Shown: positions 1 to 6,477, numbered from the stretch's first letter. The stretch is DNA of 6,538 nucleotides from Clostridia bacterium (GCA_003554565.1 PWGR01000211.1:1-6538); one strand, 5' to 3'. Notes: generated by a model not told the origin, from the sequence alone. A program made the numbers and translations.

Positions 1-587
1 AACTGGATCCGCCGACCACCTACGGAAAGACGAAGGTGGTTGCAGAATCTTTCGTGCGCTACTATGCCGACCTCGGGCCCATGGAGGCCTTCAGCGTCCG
101 TCTCCCTTCCCTGTATGGTCCCTGGGAAAGGCCTACGGGGAGCAGGCCCAACATGTCGGCAGTTTTCGAATTGATGCGCGCCGCGTTTACCGGGAAACAA
201 CTGCGCGTTTCGGGCAGCTCAGCCGCCAGGGACTGGACCTACGCGCCGGATGTGGCCCGCGCTGTGGCCGACTTGTCCGGGGTGCCCTGGGAAGAGCTCC
301 CGGACGTCCTCAACATTTCGACGGGGCGTTTCGTCAACCTGGAGACAATCGTCCGGGGGGGCATGAATTACTTCCCCGATGCTGGCATCCACCTGTGTGA
401 TGAAGGAGAGCACTGTGCCGAGCTGCAGATCACGCCCACCAGTGGTGAGCGTCCGATGGATGTGTGCCGTCTGGAGAAAGCTGGAGTTTCCCCCGGATCA
501 GATTTTACCGGGAGTTTCGGGCGCTACGTCGAATGGTTGTCGCAGTCTAAAGATCACGAGGAAGTACTCGGCATCAACCGGTGCTGA
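1..587 (+). CDS. NAD(P)-dependent epimerase/dehydratase (extended SDR), C-terminal part, 5' end outside window
   Basis: C-terminal 194 residues of an extended short-chain dehydrogenase/reductase, the group containing UDP-glucose 4-epimerases and dTDP-glucose 4,6-dehydratases. The frame is open to the left edge, so this is a partial gene and the in-frame GTG at 36 is not its start. Visible: the catalytic YxxxK motif as YGKTK (Tyr codon at 21-23, Lys at 33-35), then RLPSLYGPWERP (fragment residues 33-44, the usual R-x4-YGP substrate-side loop), RDWTYAPDVA (76-85, matching the family's RDW-x-Y-x-x-DVA) and NISTGRFVNL (104-113, matching the N-x-STG segment). The NAD-binding Rossmann glycine motif lies upstream of the window. 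It should be a cytosolic oxidoreductase acting on a nucleotide sugar or a related sugar acid. The exact substrate cannot be read from this half. The tail after about residue 170 is short and unremarkable. No plus-strand gene follows for over 1 kb. Confidence 0.9.
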   Translation, partial: LDPPTTYGKTKVVAESFVRYYADLGPMEAFSVRLPSLYGPWERPTGSRPNMSAVFELMRAAFTGKQLRVSGSSAARDWTYAPDVARAVADLSGVPWEELPDVLNISTGRFVNLETIVRGGMNYFPDAGIHLCDEGEHCAELQITPTSGERPMDVCRLEKAGVSPGSDFTGSFGRYVEWLSQSKDHEEVLGINRC

Positions 588-589
588 GT
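566..589 (+). terminator. possible hairpin overlapping the stop codon of the epimerase gene
   Basis: ACTCGGCA (566-573) can pair with TGCTGAGT (582-589) across an 8-nt loop, with one G-U pair. The right arm contains the TGA stop. No T-run follows (the next bases are G-rich), so this is not a classical intrinsic terminator and may be chance or an mRNA 3'-end structure. Confidence 0.25.
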
Positions 590-1050
590 GGGGGGTAGAC
601 TGACCAGACCTGACGGAAGCAGTAGAATGCTCCTGTCGGTGGCATCCCGGATTCCACGTTCATGAATAATCTCGGAGGATATACTGGACGTCAGTGAACG
701 GGTCAGAGGCCAGTGATCCCAGCCGCGTTCGCCGAGCATTGGGCGAGAAGATGCGAATATGGGCGGGTACGGGTGCGGGATTGGCTCGCCACGAAAAACT
801 CACCTATCGGCCACAGTGTGGACAGGGAGACCTAGCAACTGGCTCCCTGATCCACGCACTCCGAGCTTTGTGCCGGGTTAACCCCTCGAGGGTCACCCAG
901 CTCGCACACCGGGGGGTTCCCACTCCCGGCGCCGACCCGCCGACTCGAAAGATTCTCAACCTGGCGGACAGCCCATTGTCATCCGGTCAACTCCCATCGA
1001 CCGGCGTCCTCTCTGGCAGCCCCTGCGTGGAGAACCAGTGCTGTATCAAG

Positions 1051-1224
1051 AAACGGAGGAAACCGGATGAGTCGGGAGCAATGGGCTGCGCCAAATTCCA
1101 CATCAAACGAGACATGTTCGGGTCGATCCGCCAGCTCTGTTCGATGCATGGCCGGATTGCGGTCAATGAGATGACGAATATACTCAACTACATCTGGTTG
1201 GGTTATCTGGGTCTGGATCTGCCG
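1051..1224 (-). pseudogene. decayed N-terminal fragment of a DUF4338-like (IS transposase) protein
   Basis: Reading the minus strand from 1224 downwards gives a segment beginning RQIQTQITQPDVVEYIRHLI and continuing DRNPAMHRTELADR (to about 1123). This has the pattern I know from the N-terminal DUF4338 domain of some IS-encoded transposases: a short beta-like lead-in with I-T-x-x-D-V, then I-R-x-L-I-x-x-N-P-x-x-x-R-x-x-L, usually followed by C-E-x-x-x-W. Here the CE...W part is degraded (PEHVSF) and the later RLIRFPP resembles the R-x-LI-x-LPP that normally closes the domain, but about ten residues too early, suggesting an internal deletion. The frame stops at 979 with no further transposase sequence visible, and terminal inverted repeats were not found. 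The likeness is from memory, not alignment. It could be a chance frame, though the composition is more protein-like than the surrounding frames. Confidence 0.42.
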
Positions 1225-1362
1225 TCGTGCTATCATCATATTGCCACCTACACCCTTTTCAGCCCTACTCATGGGTATAGGGCAGATCTAGGCTGATTTG
1301 AACGTTTCTTCAAGTATCGGTTGTTTGACCGGCATACCGCAGATTGACCAGCGGATGCAAAC

Positions 1363-1376
1363 ACACTGTACAGTGT
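1363..1376. promoter_or_regulatory. perfect 14-bp palindrome, possible operator
   Basis: ACACTGTACAGTGT is identical to its reverse complement. It sits about 325 bp before the peptidase start in the AT-richer end of the long interval. The TTGACC at 1344-1349 and the TACAGT within the palindrome (1369-1374) resemble -35 and -10 elements, but the 19-bp spacing is poor. A dimeric repressor or activator site is plausible. I cannot name a regulator. Confidence 0.35.
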
Positions 1377-1687
1377 TATCATGTTGATAAATGGAGTTGT
1401 AACCTGCCCTTAATTCAAACATCAAACCTGGGAATGAAAATGGTGAAACAACGACCAGATCCACTGATTCTCTATCTGCCCCAAAAGAATGAAGGAAGAA
1501 ATATCGCACAGAAGCTTCTGGAGGATTCACCCCCCTTTCGGCGAAGAGACACGGCGTAAGCGAGGGATTGTTGTTCGAAAGTGGATGCGATGCGGTTCAA
1601 GAGGGCCAGAACGTAAATCCAATGAACGTGCAAACGAACAAAGACTGCACAAACATCCACCTCCCGACGGATTCACTACAGGAAATG

Positions 1688-1692
1688 AGGGG
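1688..1692 (+). promoter_or_regulatory. ribosome binding site that sets the peptidase start
   Basis: AGGGG preceded by G, with 7 nt to the GTG at 1700. It favours that GTG over in-frame TTG 1568, ATG 1622 and ATG 1685, none of which has comparable spacing to a purine-rich site. Confidence 0.7.
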
Positions 1693-1699
1693 TAGAGCA

Positions 1700-3487
1700 G
1701 TGAATGAGTTTTACATCGAACGATACCTCAATGTACAGAGCGCAAATTCCCCCAGTTTCTCACCTGACGGCGAAAACGTTGCGTTCCTCGCAAACACGAC
1801 CGGAGTTCCCCAGGTGTGGACCATCCCGCGGACGGGTGGATGGCCCAAGCAGCTGACCTTTTACGACGAGCGAGTGGGCACTGTCAAATACTCTCCCCAA
1901 TCCGATCAGCTGGCTTTCGGGATGGACAGCGGCGGCGATGAAAGAGAACAGATTCTATTGCTCGAGGGTGATGGATCGTCAGATCAGAAAATCACGGACG
2001 AATCTCAGGCCGTTCACAATCTGGGTGGGTGGTCTGCAGACGGAAAATTCATAGCCTACACGGCAAATGTGGAAAGTCCGACGGATTTTCACGTATACGT
2101 GTATGACTTGTGCGAGGGCGAAGCCCGCAAGGTCTTCGGCCGTCCGGGCAGCAATCGATTCGGCGCCTGGTCGCCGGACGGTGAAAAGCTGGCCATAGTT
2201 CACGCCCGGGCCAACTTTTATCACGATCTGTACATCGTGGATGTAGAAACTGGCGAGGCAGAAGACGTCACACCTTCCGATGATCAGGCAATTTATGATC
2301 ATATAAGCTGGGCAAATGATGGTTCCAGACTGTATATGGTAACAAATGCGGATCGGGATCTCAGGCGCACAGTTCATTATGATCTGAAAGACAGACAAAT
2401 GGTGGATATCATCGCGTGGGATGAGTGGGAAATAGAGGAGATGAGCATCTCACCTGATGGAGTTAAAATTGCCTACATCATCAACTGTGACGGTTATTCC
2501 AGGATGTACATCCACACCCTGGAGCAATCTCAGTGTCATCCAGTGCGGGAGTTGCCCACTGGAGTTTATAAGGAACTGGCCTGGTCACCTCAGCAAGATG
2601 AGATCGCCTTTGTGGTAGATGGGCCGCGCCACAACTCCAATGTGTGGCTTTATGATCTGAAAAGCGATTGCGCTCGCCAGCTGACTAATGCATCCCGCGC
2701 CTGTATTCCGAAAGAGACGCTGGTGGAGCCGGAGCTAGTGCGGTACGAGAGTTTCGACGGGCTGAGTATTCCGGCATTTTACTACAAACCTCATGGTGCC
2801 GAGGGGTCGCTTCCGGTGGTCATAAATATCCACGGCGGACCGGAAGGACAGATGCGAGCGAATTTCGATCCGGTGACGCAGTATCTGGTCAATCAGGGCT
2901 TTGCCGTATTTGCGCCGAACTTCCGGGGGAGCTCGGGCTACGGGAAGAACTTTCTTGGCATGGACGATGTAGAAAAGAGGATGGATACGGTCAAGGACAT
3001 CCGCTGGGGCGTCGACTGGCTCACGGATAAAGGAAATGCCGACCCGGACAGAATAGCTGTCATGGGAGGAAGTTACGGCGGTTTCATGGTTCTGGCATGT
3101 ATTACCGAGTATCCGGACATGTGGGCAGCTGCCATTGACCGGGTTGGAATTGCCAACTTCATCACCTTCCTCGAAAACACCGGACCCTGGCGTCGACACA
3201 TACGGGAAGCCGAATACGGCAGCCTGAAGGACGACTATGAGTTTCTCGAAAACATATCCCCCATACACAAGGCGGATAAAATAACAACACCACTCCTCGT
3301 CATACATGGAAAGAATGATCCCCGGGTACCCGTGGAAGAGACGGAACAGATAATTAAGGAAGTCAGAAACAACGGCGGATCAGTTGATTATGTGCTATTC
3401 GATGATGAGGGACACGGCATCGTCAAGTTGAAAAACAGGATAACTGCATATCGGAAAGCCACGAAGTTCTTGCGCAAGTATATCTGA
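1700..3487 (+). CDS. S9 family serine peptidase / acyl-peptide hydrolase (prolyl oligopeptidase type)
   Basis: Predicted 595-aa cytosolic serine hydrolase with an N-terminal beta-propeller gating a C-terminal alpha/beta-hydrolase domain. Family members cleave short peptides or remove N-acylated residues. The specificity here is unknown. Seven PD40-like repeats are visible at residues about 17, 62, 109, 155, 202, 248 and 303 (for example SPSFSPDG, GGWSADGK, GAWSPDGE), fitting a seven-bladed propeller. The hydrolase domain starts near 355: HGGP oxyanion segment at 378-381, nucleophile Ser458 in GGSYGG, Asp540 in GKNDPRVP and His582 in DEGHG, so the triad is complete. No signal peptide or membrane segment is seen. 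The start is GTG 1700 because of the ribosome binding site, and because homologues I recall begin just before the IERYLN-like segment. The frame stays open upstream to TTG 1568, but those 44 residues have no family features. The protein is visibly Asp/Glu-rich. It stands alone on the plus strand and converges with larA. Confidence 0.93.
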   Translation: MNEFYIERYLNVQSANSPSFSPDGENVAFLANTTGVPQVWTIPRTGGWPKQLTFYDERVGTVKYSPQSDQLAFGMDSGGDEREQILLLEGDGSSDQKITDESQAVHNLGGWSADGKFIAYTANVESPTDFHVYVYDLCEGEARKVFGRPGSNRFGAWSPDGEKLAIVHARANFYHDLYIVDVETGEAEDVTPSDDQAIYDHISWANDGSRLYMVTNADRDLRRTVHYDLKDRQMVDIIAWDEWEIEEMSISPDGVKIAYIINCDGYSRMYIHTLEQSQCHPVRELPTGVYKELAWSPQQDEIAFVVDGPRHNSNVWLYDLKSDCARQLTNASRACIPKETLVEPELVRYESFDGLSIPAFYYKPHGAEGSLPVVINIHGGPEGQMRANFDPVTQYLVNQGFAVFAPNFRGSSGYGKNFLGMDDVEKRMDTVKDIRWGVDWLTDKGNADPDRIAVMGGSYGGFMVLACITEYPDMWAAAIDRVGIANFITFLENTGPWRRHIREAEYGSLKDDYEFLENISPIHKADKITTPLLVIHGKNDPRVPVEETEQIIKEVRNNGGSVDYVLFDDEGHGIVKLKNRITAYRKATKFLRKYI

Positions 3488-3516
3488 CCAACGATGACTC
3501 ACCGGGTATGACAGCT

Positions 3517-3542
3517 CCTGGGGGCCCCATGTTGCCCCCAGG
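3517..3542. terminator. GC-rich hairpin between convergent genes, candidate bidirectional terminator
   Basis: CCTGGGGGC (3517-3525) is perfectly complementary to GCCCCCAGG (3534-3542), giving a 9-bp stem with an 8-nt loop, 29 nt after the peptidase stop. Neither strand has a T-run after the stem, so it is not a textbook intrinsic terminator. It may stall polymerase, protect the mRNA 3' end or act with Rho. The remainder of the gap up to 3724 holds only a short TGAG/CTCA stem (3713-3723) next to the larA stop. Confidence 0.5.
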
Positions 3543-3724
3543 CATTACCAGCTGATATCAGGTTGAAATCAAGATCATTGGTGAACTTCTTCCCCATCTT
3601 CATTGTGTCTTGGGCCCCTGTATCACACAGTTGCACAAGATCCGAAGACCGGGTCCAGGAGATAGAGCAAAGGCTGGATAGGGTGACTTGACAGCGGGGT
3701 CTTGCGGCCAAATGAGCGGCTCAA

Positions 3725-5002
3725 TCACTCAGTCGGGAGAATAGATGCAGCCTCCGGCAAGATCGCAATGTGCAAAGTATCGGAGCAAGTTTGCACTGCG
3801 GAGGTCATCAACTCGGCCGGTATTTTCACAACACCGTTGTCATCAATAGACACCGGATGAAGGAAAGCATCTCGCACCGCAGGCTCGGGAAGCGACGATA
3901 CCAGTCCGACTGTGCGGCCATGTGTTGATCTGGCCAAGGCATAAGCCTTGTGACCACCCAGCTCAAACCCTGCGTGCAGTCGTGCTGCCACATCATCCAG
4001 GGAACTGGTGTTCCGCAGCCACTCGGCGAAGGTCTCATTCCCGTATCCCTCGCTGCACTCGCCTAAACACAGCACCGGAGCGTCATCTGCAGCAAATTGA
4101 CAGGCAAAATCCATGGCTTTCTGAGCTTGATAGAGATTTACATCCTTGGGATGACCGCCGGCAGAGGCGATTACCAGATTGCTCCGCCTGGCGCTTCCCT
4201 TGCGATTCACCCGGTCCACAAACCCACAGACATCGCGGTGCGCAGCGACGGGATGCCCCGCAGCGGCGTAGGCGATTTGACCCTCACCGCTGAGGGCAAC
4301 GTTGACGATGAAGTCTACAGAAAGAAGCTCCAGTACGGAGTCGATGTCCTGCCGCACCGGATTACCTTCAATTTTACCGGCCCGGGCACCGCAATCAAGC
4401 ATCATGCGATGATTGTGCTCTACTGTCTCGGCACTGCACACCCCGGGCAAAATGGCTTTTGCCCCGCCCGAATAGCCGGCAAAATAGTGGAATTCCACGT
4501 TTCCTATACATATCACACGATCAGCCCGAGCAACAGGACGAAAGACATGTACAGGAGTGCCCTGTGGGGTCCGCCCAAGGAAAACGGTGTCCTCAGGGTC
4601 GCTGTCGATTGCCCTCAACTCATCCGGGATCTGAGGACCGAGTAGTTCTCTTTGTTCTGCTGTACTCTGCTTCCGGTGAATGCCGAGTGCGAACACAATC
4701 TGGATATCACCGGGCTCGACACCTGCGCGGAACAGCGAATCAATGATGCCCGGCAACACCTTCGAGGAAGGCATGGGTCTGGTGTTGTCGCTGGTAACAA
4801 TACACACGCGCTCCCCCGGTACCACGATATCTGCCAACGGTCGTGACTTAATGGGTTTGGACAGAGCTGCACCCACAATGTCCTGTTCATCTGCGGCTGT
4901 CACGCTGCGTTCCGGCTGCTGGCATACTTCGACTTCAGAGCCGGGCCCACTCGGCAATTGTACCCGCAGTTCCCCGTGCCCGTACTTCAGTGTATAGTCC
5001 AC
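3725..5002 (-). CDS. larA: LarA-family nickel-dependent 2-hydroxyacid racemase/epimerase
   Basis: Predicted 425-aa cytosolic enzyme of the lactate racemase (LarA, DUF2088) family. The prototype interconverts D- and L-lactate by hydride transfer through a covalently bound nickel-pincer nucleotide (NPN). Other family members act on other 2-hydroxyacids, so lactate is only one candidate here. Counting from the chosen start, the segments SDNTRP (71-76, with D72 and R75), GIHR (H109), EFHYFAGYSGGAK (H172 and K182), EHNHR (H198) and LYQAQK (Y291, K295) match in order and spacing the substrate, catalytic, NPN-anchoring and nickel-binding residues known from Lactiplantibacillus plantarum LarA (D72, R75, H108, H174, K184, H200, Y294, K298). 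The enzyme should therefore be active if NPN is available. Start: GTG at 5002, because AGAGGGG sits 8 nt upstream and VDYTLKYG matches a usual family N-terminus. An in-frame GTG at 5038 would add 12 residues. It lies 48 nt behind a 49-codon gene and is probably co-transcribed with it. No larB, larC or larE is in the window. Confidence 0.9.
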   Translation of the reverse strand: MDYTLKYGHGELRVQLPSGPGSEVEVCQQPERSVTAADEQDIVGAALSKPIKSRPLADIVVPGERVCIVTSDNTRPMPSSKVLPGIIDSLFRAGVEPGDIQIVFALGIHRKQSTAEQRELLGPQIPDELRAIDSDPEDTVFLGRTPQGTPVHVFRPVARADRVICIGNVEFHYFAGYSGGAKAILPGVCSAETVEHNHRMMLDCGARAGKIEGNPVRQDIDSVLELLSVDFIVNVALSGEGQIAYAAAGHPVAAHRDVCGFVDRVNRKGSARRSNLVIASAGGHPKDVNLYQAQKAMDFACQFAADDAPVLCLGECSEGYGNETFAEWLRNTSSLDDVAARLHAGFELGGHKAYALARSTHGRTVGLVSSLPEPAVRDAFLHPVSIDDNGVVKIPAELMTSAVQTCSDTLHIAILPEAASILPTE

Positions 5003-5010
5003 ACCAGCTT

Positions 5011-5017
5011 CCCCTCT
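5011..5017 (-). promoter_or_regulatory. ribosome binding site that sets the larA start
   Basis: Minus-strand AGAGGGG, 8 nt before the GTG at 5002. It lies inside the frame if the upstream GTG at 5038 were used, which argues for the shorter protein. Confidence 0.72.
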
Positions 5018-5050
5018 TGGCCCATATGCCGGCTTCACACGACTGGGATG

Positions 5051-5200
5051 CTACTGCACAAGATTCTGCAGGCTTCGAATGCGCAGCCGCAGCTCCTGTG
5101 CGTCCTTGGTGGTCAGGTTGTCTTTTTCATCAGCATAGCGGGAGCCTACCCACTCAAAAAGGTCCTTCAATTCCCGGAGCAGTGCAGTTTTTTTCACCAT
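5051..5200 (-). CDS. small protein of 49 aa directly upstream of larA, function unknown
   Basis: ATG at 5200, TAG at 5053-5051. A good ribosome binding site, GAGGTGG (5206-5212), lies 5 nt before the ATG. The product starts MVKKTALLRELKDLFEWVGS, continues with a charged turn (RYADEKDNLTTKD), and ends in AQELRLRIRSLQNLVQ. It reads as two amphipathic helices rich in Leu, Lys, Arg and Glu, with no signal peptide, membrane segment or Cys/His metal site. It might be a small helical hairpin or a partner protein, but I recognise no family. Support for a real gene: strong ribosome binding site, sensible composition, same strand as larA, 48-nt gap with larA's own site inside it, and it fills space that would otherwise be an oversized leader. 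Translation coupling to larA is unlikely at this spacing, but co-transcription is likely. Confidence 0.72.
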   Translation of the reverse strand: MVKKTALLRELKDLFEWVGSRYADEKDNLTTKDAQELRLRIRSLQNLVQ

Positions 5201-5205
5201 TCAAG

Positions 5206-5212
5206 CCACCTC
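5206..5212 (-). promoter_or_regulatory. ribosome binding site of the 49-aa gene
   Basis: Minus-strand GAGGTGG, 5 nt before the ATG at 5200. It is close to the ideal anti-16S complement and is the main evidence that this short frame is translated. Confidence 0.7.
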
Positions 5213-5249
5213 ATCTCTCTAGTTAATCCCAGCTGATTGACGTGTCCAA

Positions 5250-5278
5250 ATAAGATCAGGAGCGCGACCTGACATCAA
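5250..5278 (-). promoter_or_regulatory. possible sigma70-type promoter for the small gene and larA
   Basis: On the minus strand TTGATG (5278-5273) is followed after exactly 17 nt by TCTTAT (5255-5250). Each matches the consensus hexamer at 4 of 6 positions. It would start transcription about 40 nt before the 49-aa gene. It is weak evidence alone, but the spacing and position are right. Confidence 0.35.
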
Positions 5279-5297
5279 GACTGATGGATTGACTGCC

Positions 5298-5319
5298 GCA
5301 TATTGAGCACCTTATATGC
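5298..5319. repeat. inverted repeat GCATAT-N10-ATATGC upstream of the small gene
   Basis: Perfect 6-bp arms (5298-5303 and 5314-5319) around a 10-bp spacer, 20 bp upstream of the putative -35 hexamer and just after the permease stop. The place suits an activator site. The short arms also allow chance. Confidence 0.3.
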
Positions 5320-5340
5320 TATCGTCAGTGCACCCCACTG

Positions 5341-6477
5341 TCAATTTTCTCCGCTGCTGCCCATGCGAGCGAATCTGTTATAAAGTCCATGGGCAACCAA
5401 CCCGCCCAGGAATCCAACTCCAAGGTTGAATGCAACGCCCAGGATAACTGTCACCGCCGCAGCGGGCCACTCAGAACGGTGCAGTCGTTTGGAGAACTGT
5501 CCCAGCTCGATACCCACCATGATCAACATGGCCCCGAGGATCGCCATCGGAAATGAGACAAACACCGACAGCAGCGCAGTACCGAGGAAGATTCCCAGGA
5601 TGACCTCAAGAGCGCCCTCCATAACATTGGCGCCGCCAGTCCTGGCCCCGAAGTAGTAGTGGCTCGCCAGTCCTCCCGCCCCGTGGCACATGGGGAAGCC
5701 TCCCACCAGAGATGCACCTATGTTCATGACCCCCGTATTGAGCATCAGTCTGCGTTCAGGAACATGGCGTTGCGGAAAGTACTCCCGCACGAGGGCACAA
5801 CAGGCGATTACTGCGTTGGCAAGAGTAAGAGGGATCTGAGCCAAACCACCTCGAATAAACCCCTCCCACGCCAATCTGGGATCTGGCCACGCAAAGTGAG
5901 GAAAAGTCATACCACTGAGGGGAACCAGTAGTGTCCCCTCGTACAGCATCAGAAACAGGCCGAGCCCCACAACGATCACAGCTGTGGGGGAACGGGTGGC
6001 CCTTCTGTTAAGTATCACGATAAGTGCCAGCACTATAAGTCCTAGCCACCAGCGATGCTCAACCACCATCATAACTCCAGACCAGCCGAGGACAATTCCC
6101 AGGGCGAGCTGGATGCCACGGGTAACGGAATGCGGGACTCTTTGAATGAGAGTCTGAACACCATCTGAAAGGCCAAGCAAGAGCCAGAATATGCCCATGG
6201 AAAGCGCAGTTGCCGATATCAGATCCGCACTCCACTGCCCAGCAATCGCCGCCGCAGCCACTGCTTTCATCGGCTGTAGGGGCATGGGGAGCCTATACAC
6301 AATTCCCGTGACTATATTGGTAACCCCAAAGACCACCATGAAGTGGCTTGGATGCATCTCGTTTATGGCCATAAAGCTGATGGCAATGGGCAGTAGGGTT
6401 CCCCAGTCGCCCATTGCGCCCGACAGTTCCTTGAGACTGAATTCCAATCTCCTGCCGGGGCCATCCATGTCTGTCAC
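5341..6477 (-). CDS. MOT1-family molybdate/sulfate permease
   Basis: Polytopic inner-membrane protein, 378 aa from GTG 6477, of the MOT1 group (MFS_MOT1, often annotated 'putative sulfate/molybdate transporter', related to SulP permeases). It is expected to import an oxyanion, most likely molybdate, though sulfate cannot be excluded. Signature segments: ELSGAMGDWGTLLP (17-30), PMPLQPMKAVAA (64-75), RGGLAQIPLTLANAVI (219-234) and GGFPMCHGAGGLASHYYFGA (259-278) followed by RTGG. Many hydrophobic stretches lie between them, consistent with about 10 to 12 membrane helices. There is no C-terminal STAS domain, as expected for MOT1 and unlike full SulP proteins. Start: GTG 6477 or ATG 6468. Family members begin close to this point, but the frame stays open to the right edge, and only a loose GGAG/GGGG lies upstream. 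It is on the same strand as the small gene and larA, 140 nt ahead of them. A short CAGTG/CACTG hairpin (5326-5340) follows its stop. Confidence 0.88.
   Translation of the reverse strand: MTDMDGPGRRLEFSLKELSGAMGDWGTLLPIAISFMAINEMHPSHFMVVFGVTNIVTGIVYRLPMPLQPMKAVAAAAIAGQWSADLISATALSMGIFWLLLGLSDGVQTLIQRVPHSVTRGIQLALGIVLGWSGVMMVVEHRWWLGLIVLALIVILNRRATRSPTAVIVVGLGLFLMLYEGTLLVPLSGMTFPHFAWPDPRLAWEGFIRGGLAQIPLTLANAVIACCALVREYFPQRHVPERRLMLNTGVMNIGASLVGGFPMCHGAGGLASHYYFGARTGGANVMEGALEVILGIFLGTALLSVFVSFPMAILGAMLIMVGIELGQFSKRLHRSEWPAAAVTVILGVAFNLGVGFLGGLVAHGLYNRFARMGSSGEN

Larger units (their letters stand above)
588..1699. other. long gene-poor interval between the epimerase and peptidase genes
   Basis: About 1.1 kb with no intact gene that I can support. 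A 603-nt plus-strand frame (694-1296, GTG start) crosses it, but the product is Cys-, Pro- and Arg-rich without a recognisable fold. A GGAGG at 674-678 lies 15 nt before that start, which is too far for a normal ribosome binding site. The central part (about 1051-1224) encodes on the minus strand a relic that looks like a transposase N-terminus, so the interval may be an old insertion site. The right part (1300-1699) is more AT-rich, has two TTGACC copies 19 bp apart (1325 and 1344) and a 14-bp palindrome, and leads into the peptidase gene. Confidence 0.6.

Noticed and set aside
36..38. GTG as the start of the epimerase gene
   Set aside because: The catalytic YxxxK motif lies directly upstream in the same frame (21-35), so the gene begins left of the window.
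694..1296. 200-codon plus-strand frame with GTG start
   Set aside because: The product has no recognisable fold, an odd Cys/Pro/Arg composition, and its only GGAGG is 15 nt from the start. It also runs antisense to the transposase-like relic. Kept only as part of the gene-poor interval.
1325..1349. Two TTGACC copies 19 bp apart as a tandem operator or promoter pair
   Set aside because: Only six to nine bases are shared and no well-spaced -10 hexamer follows either copy. Too weak to annotate separately.
1288..1559. Overlapping frames of 71 and 80 codons on opposite strands
   Set aside because: Both lack a ribosome binding site and show no family likeness. They overlap each other in an AT-richer upstream region, so they read as chance frames.
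2735..3307. 190-codon minus-strand frame inside the peptidase gene
   Set aside because: It is antisense to the well-supported hydrolase domain, including the catalytic Ser region, and its product looks unlike a protein family. It is a shadow of the real gene.
3499..3711. 70-codon minus-strand frame between the convergent genes
   Set aside because: No ribosome binding site or recognisable product, and it runs through the GC hairpin. It is most likely chance.
4097..4645. 182-codon plus-strand frame inside larA
   Set aside because: Antisense shadow of the larA region encoding conserved NPN-binding segments. There is no ribosome binding site or family likeness.
5003..5050. Riboswitch or attenuator between the small gene and larA
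   Set aside because: The 48-nt gap has room only for the larA ribosome binding site and shows no strong stem or T-run.
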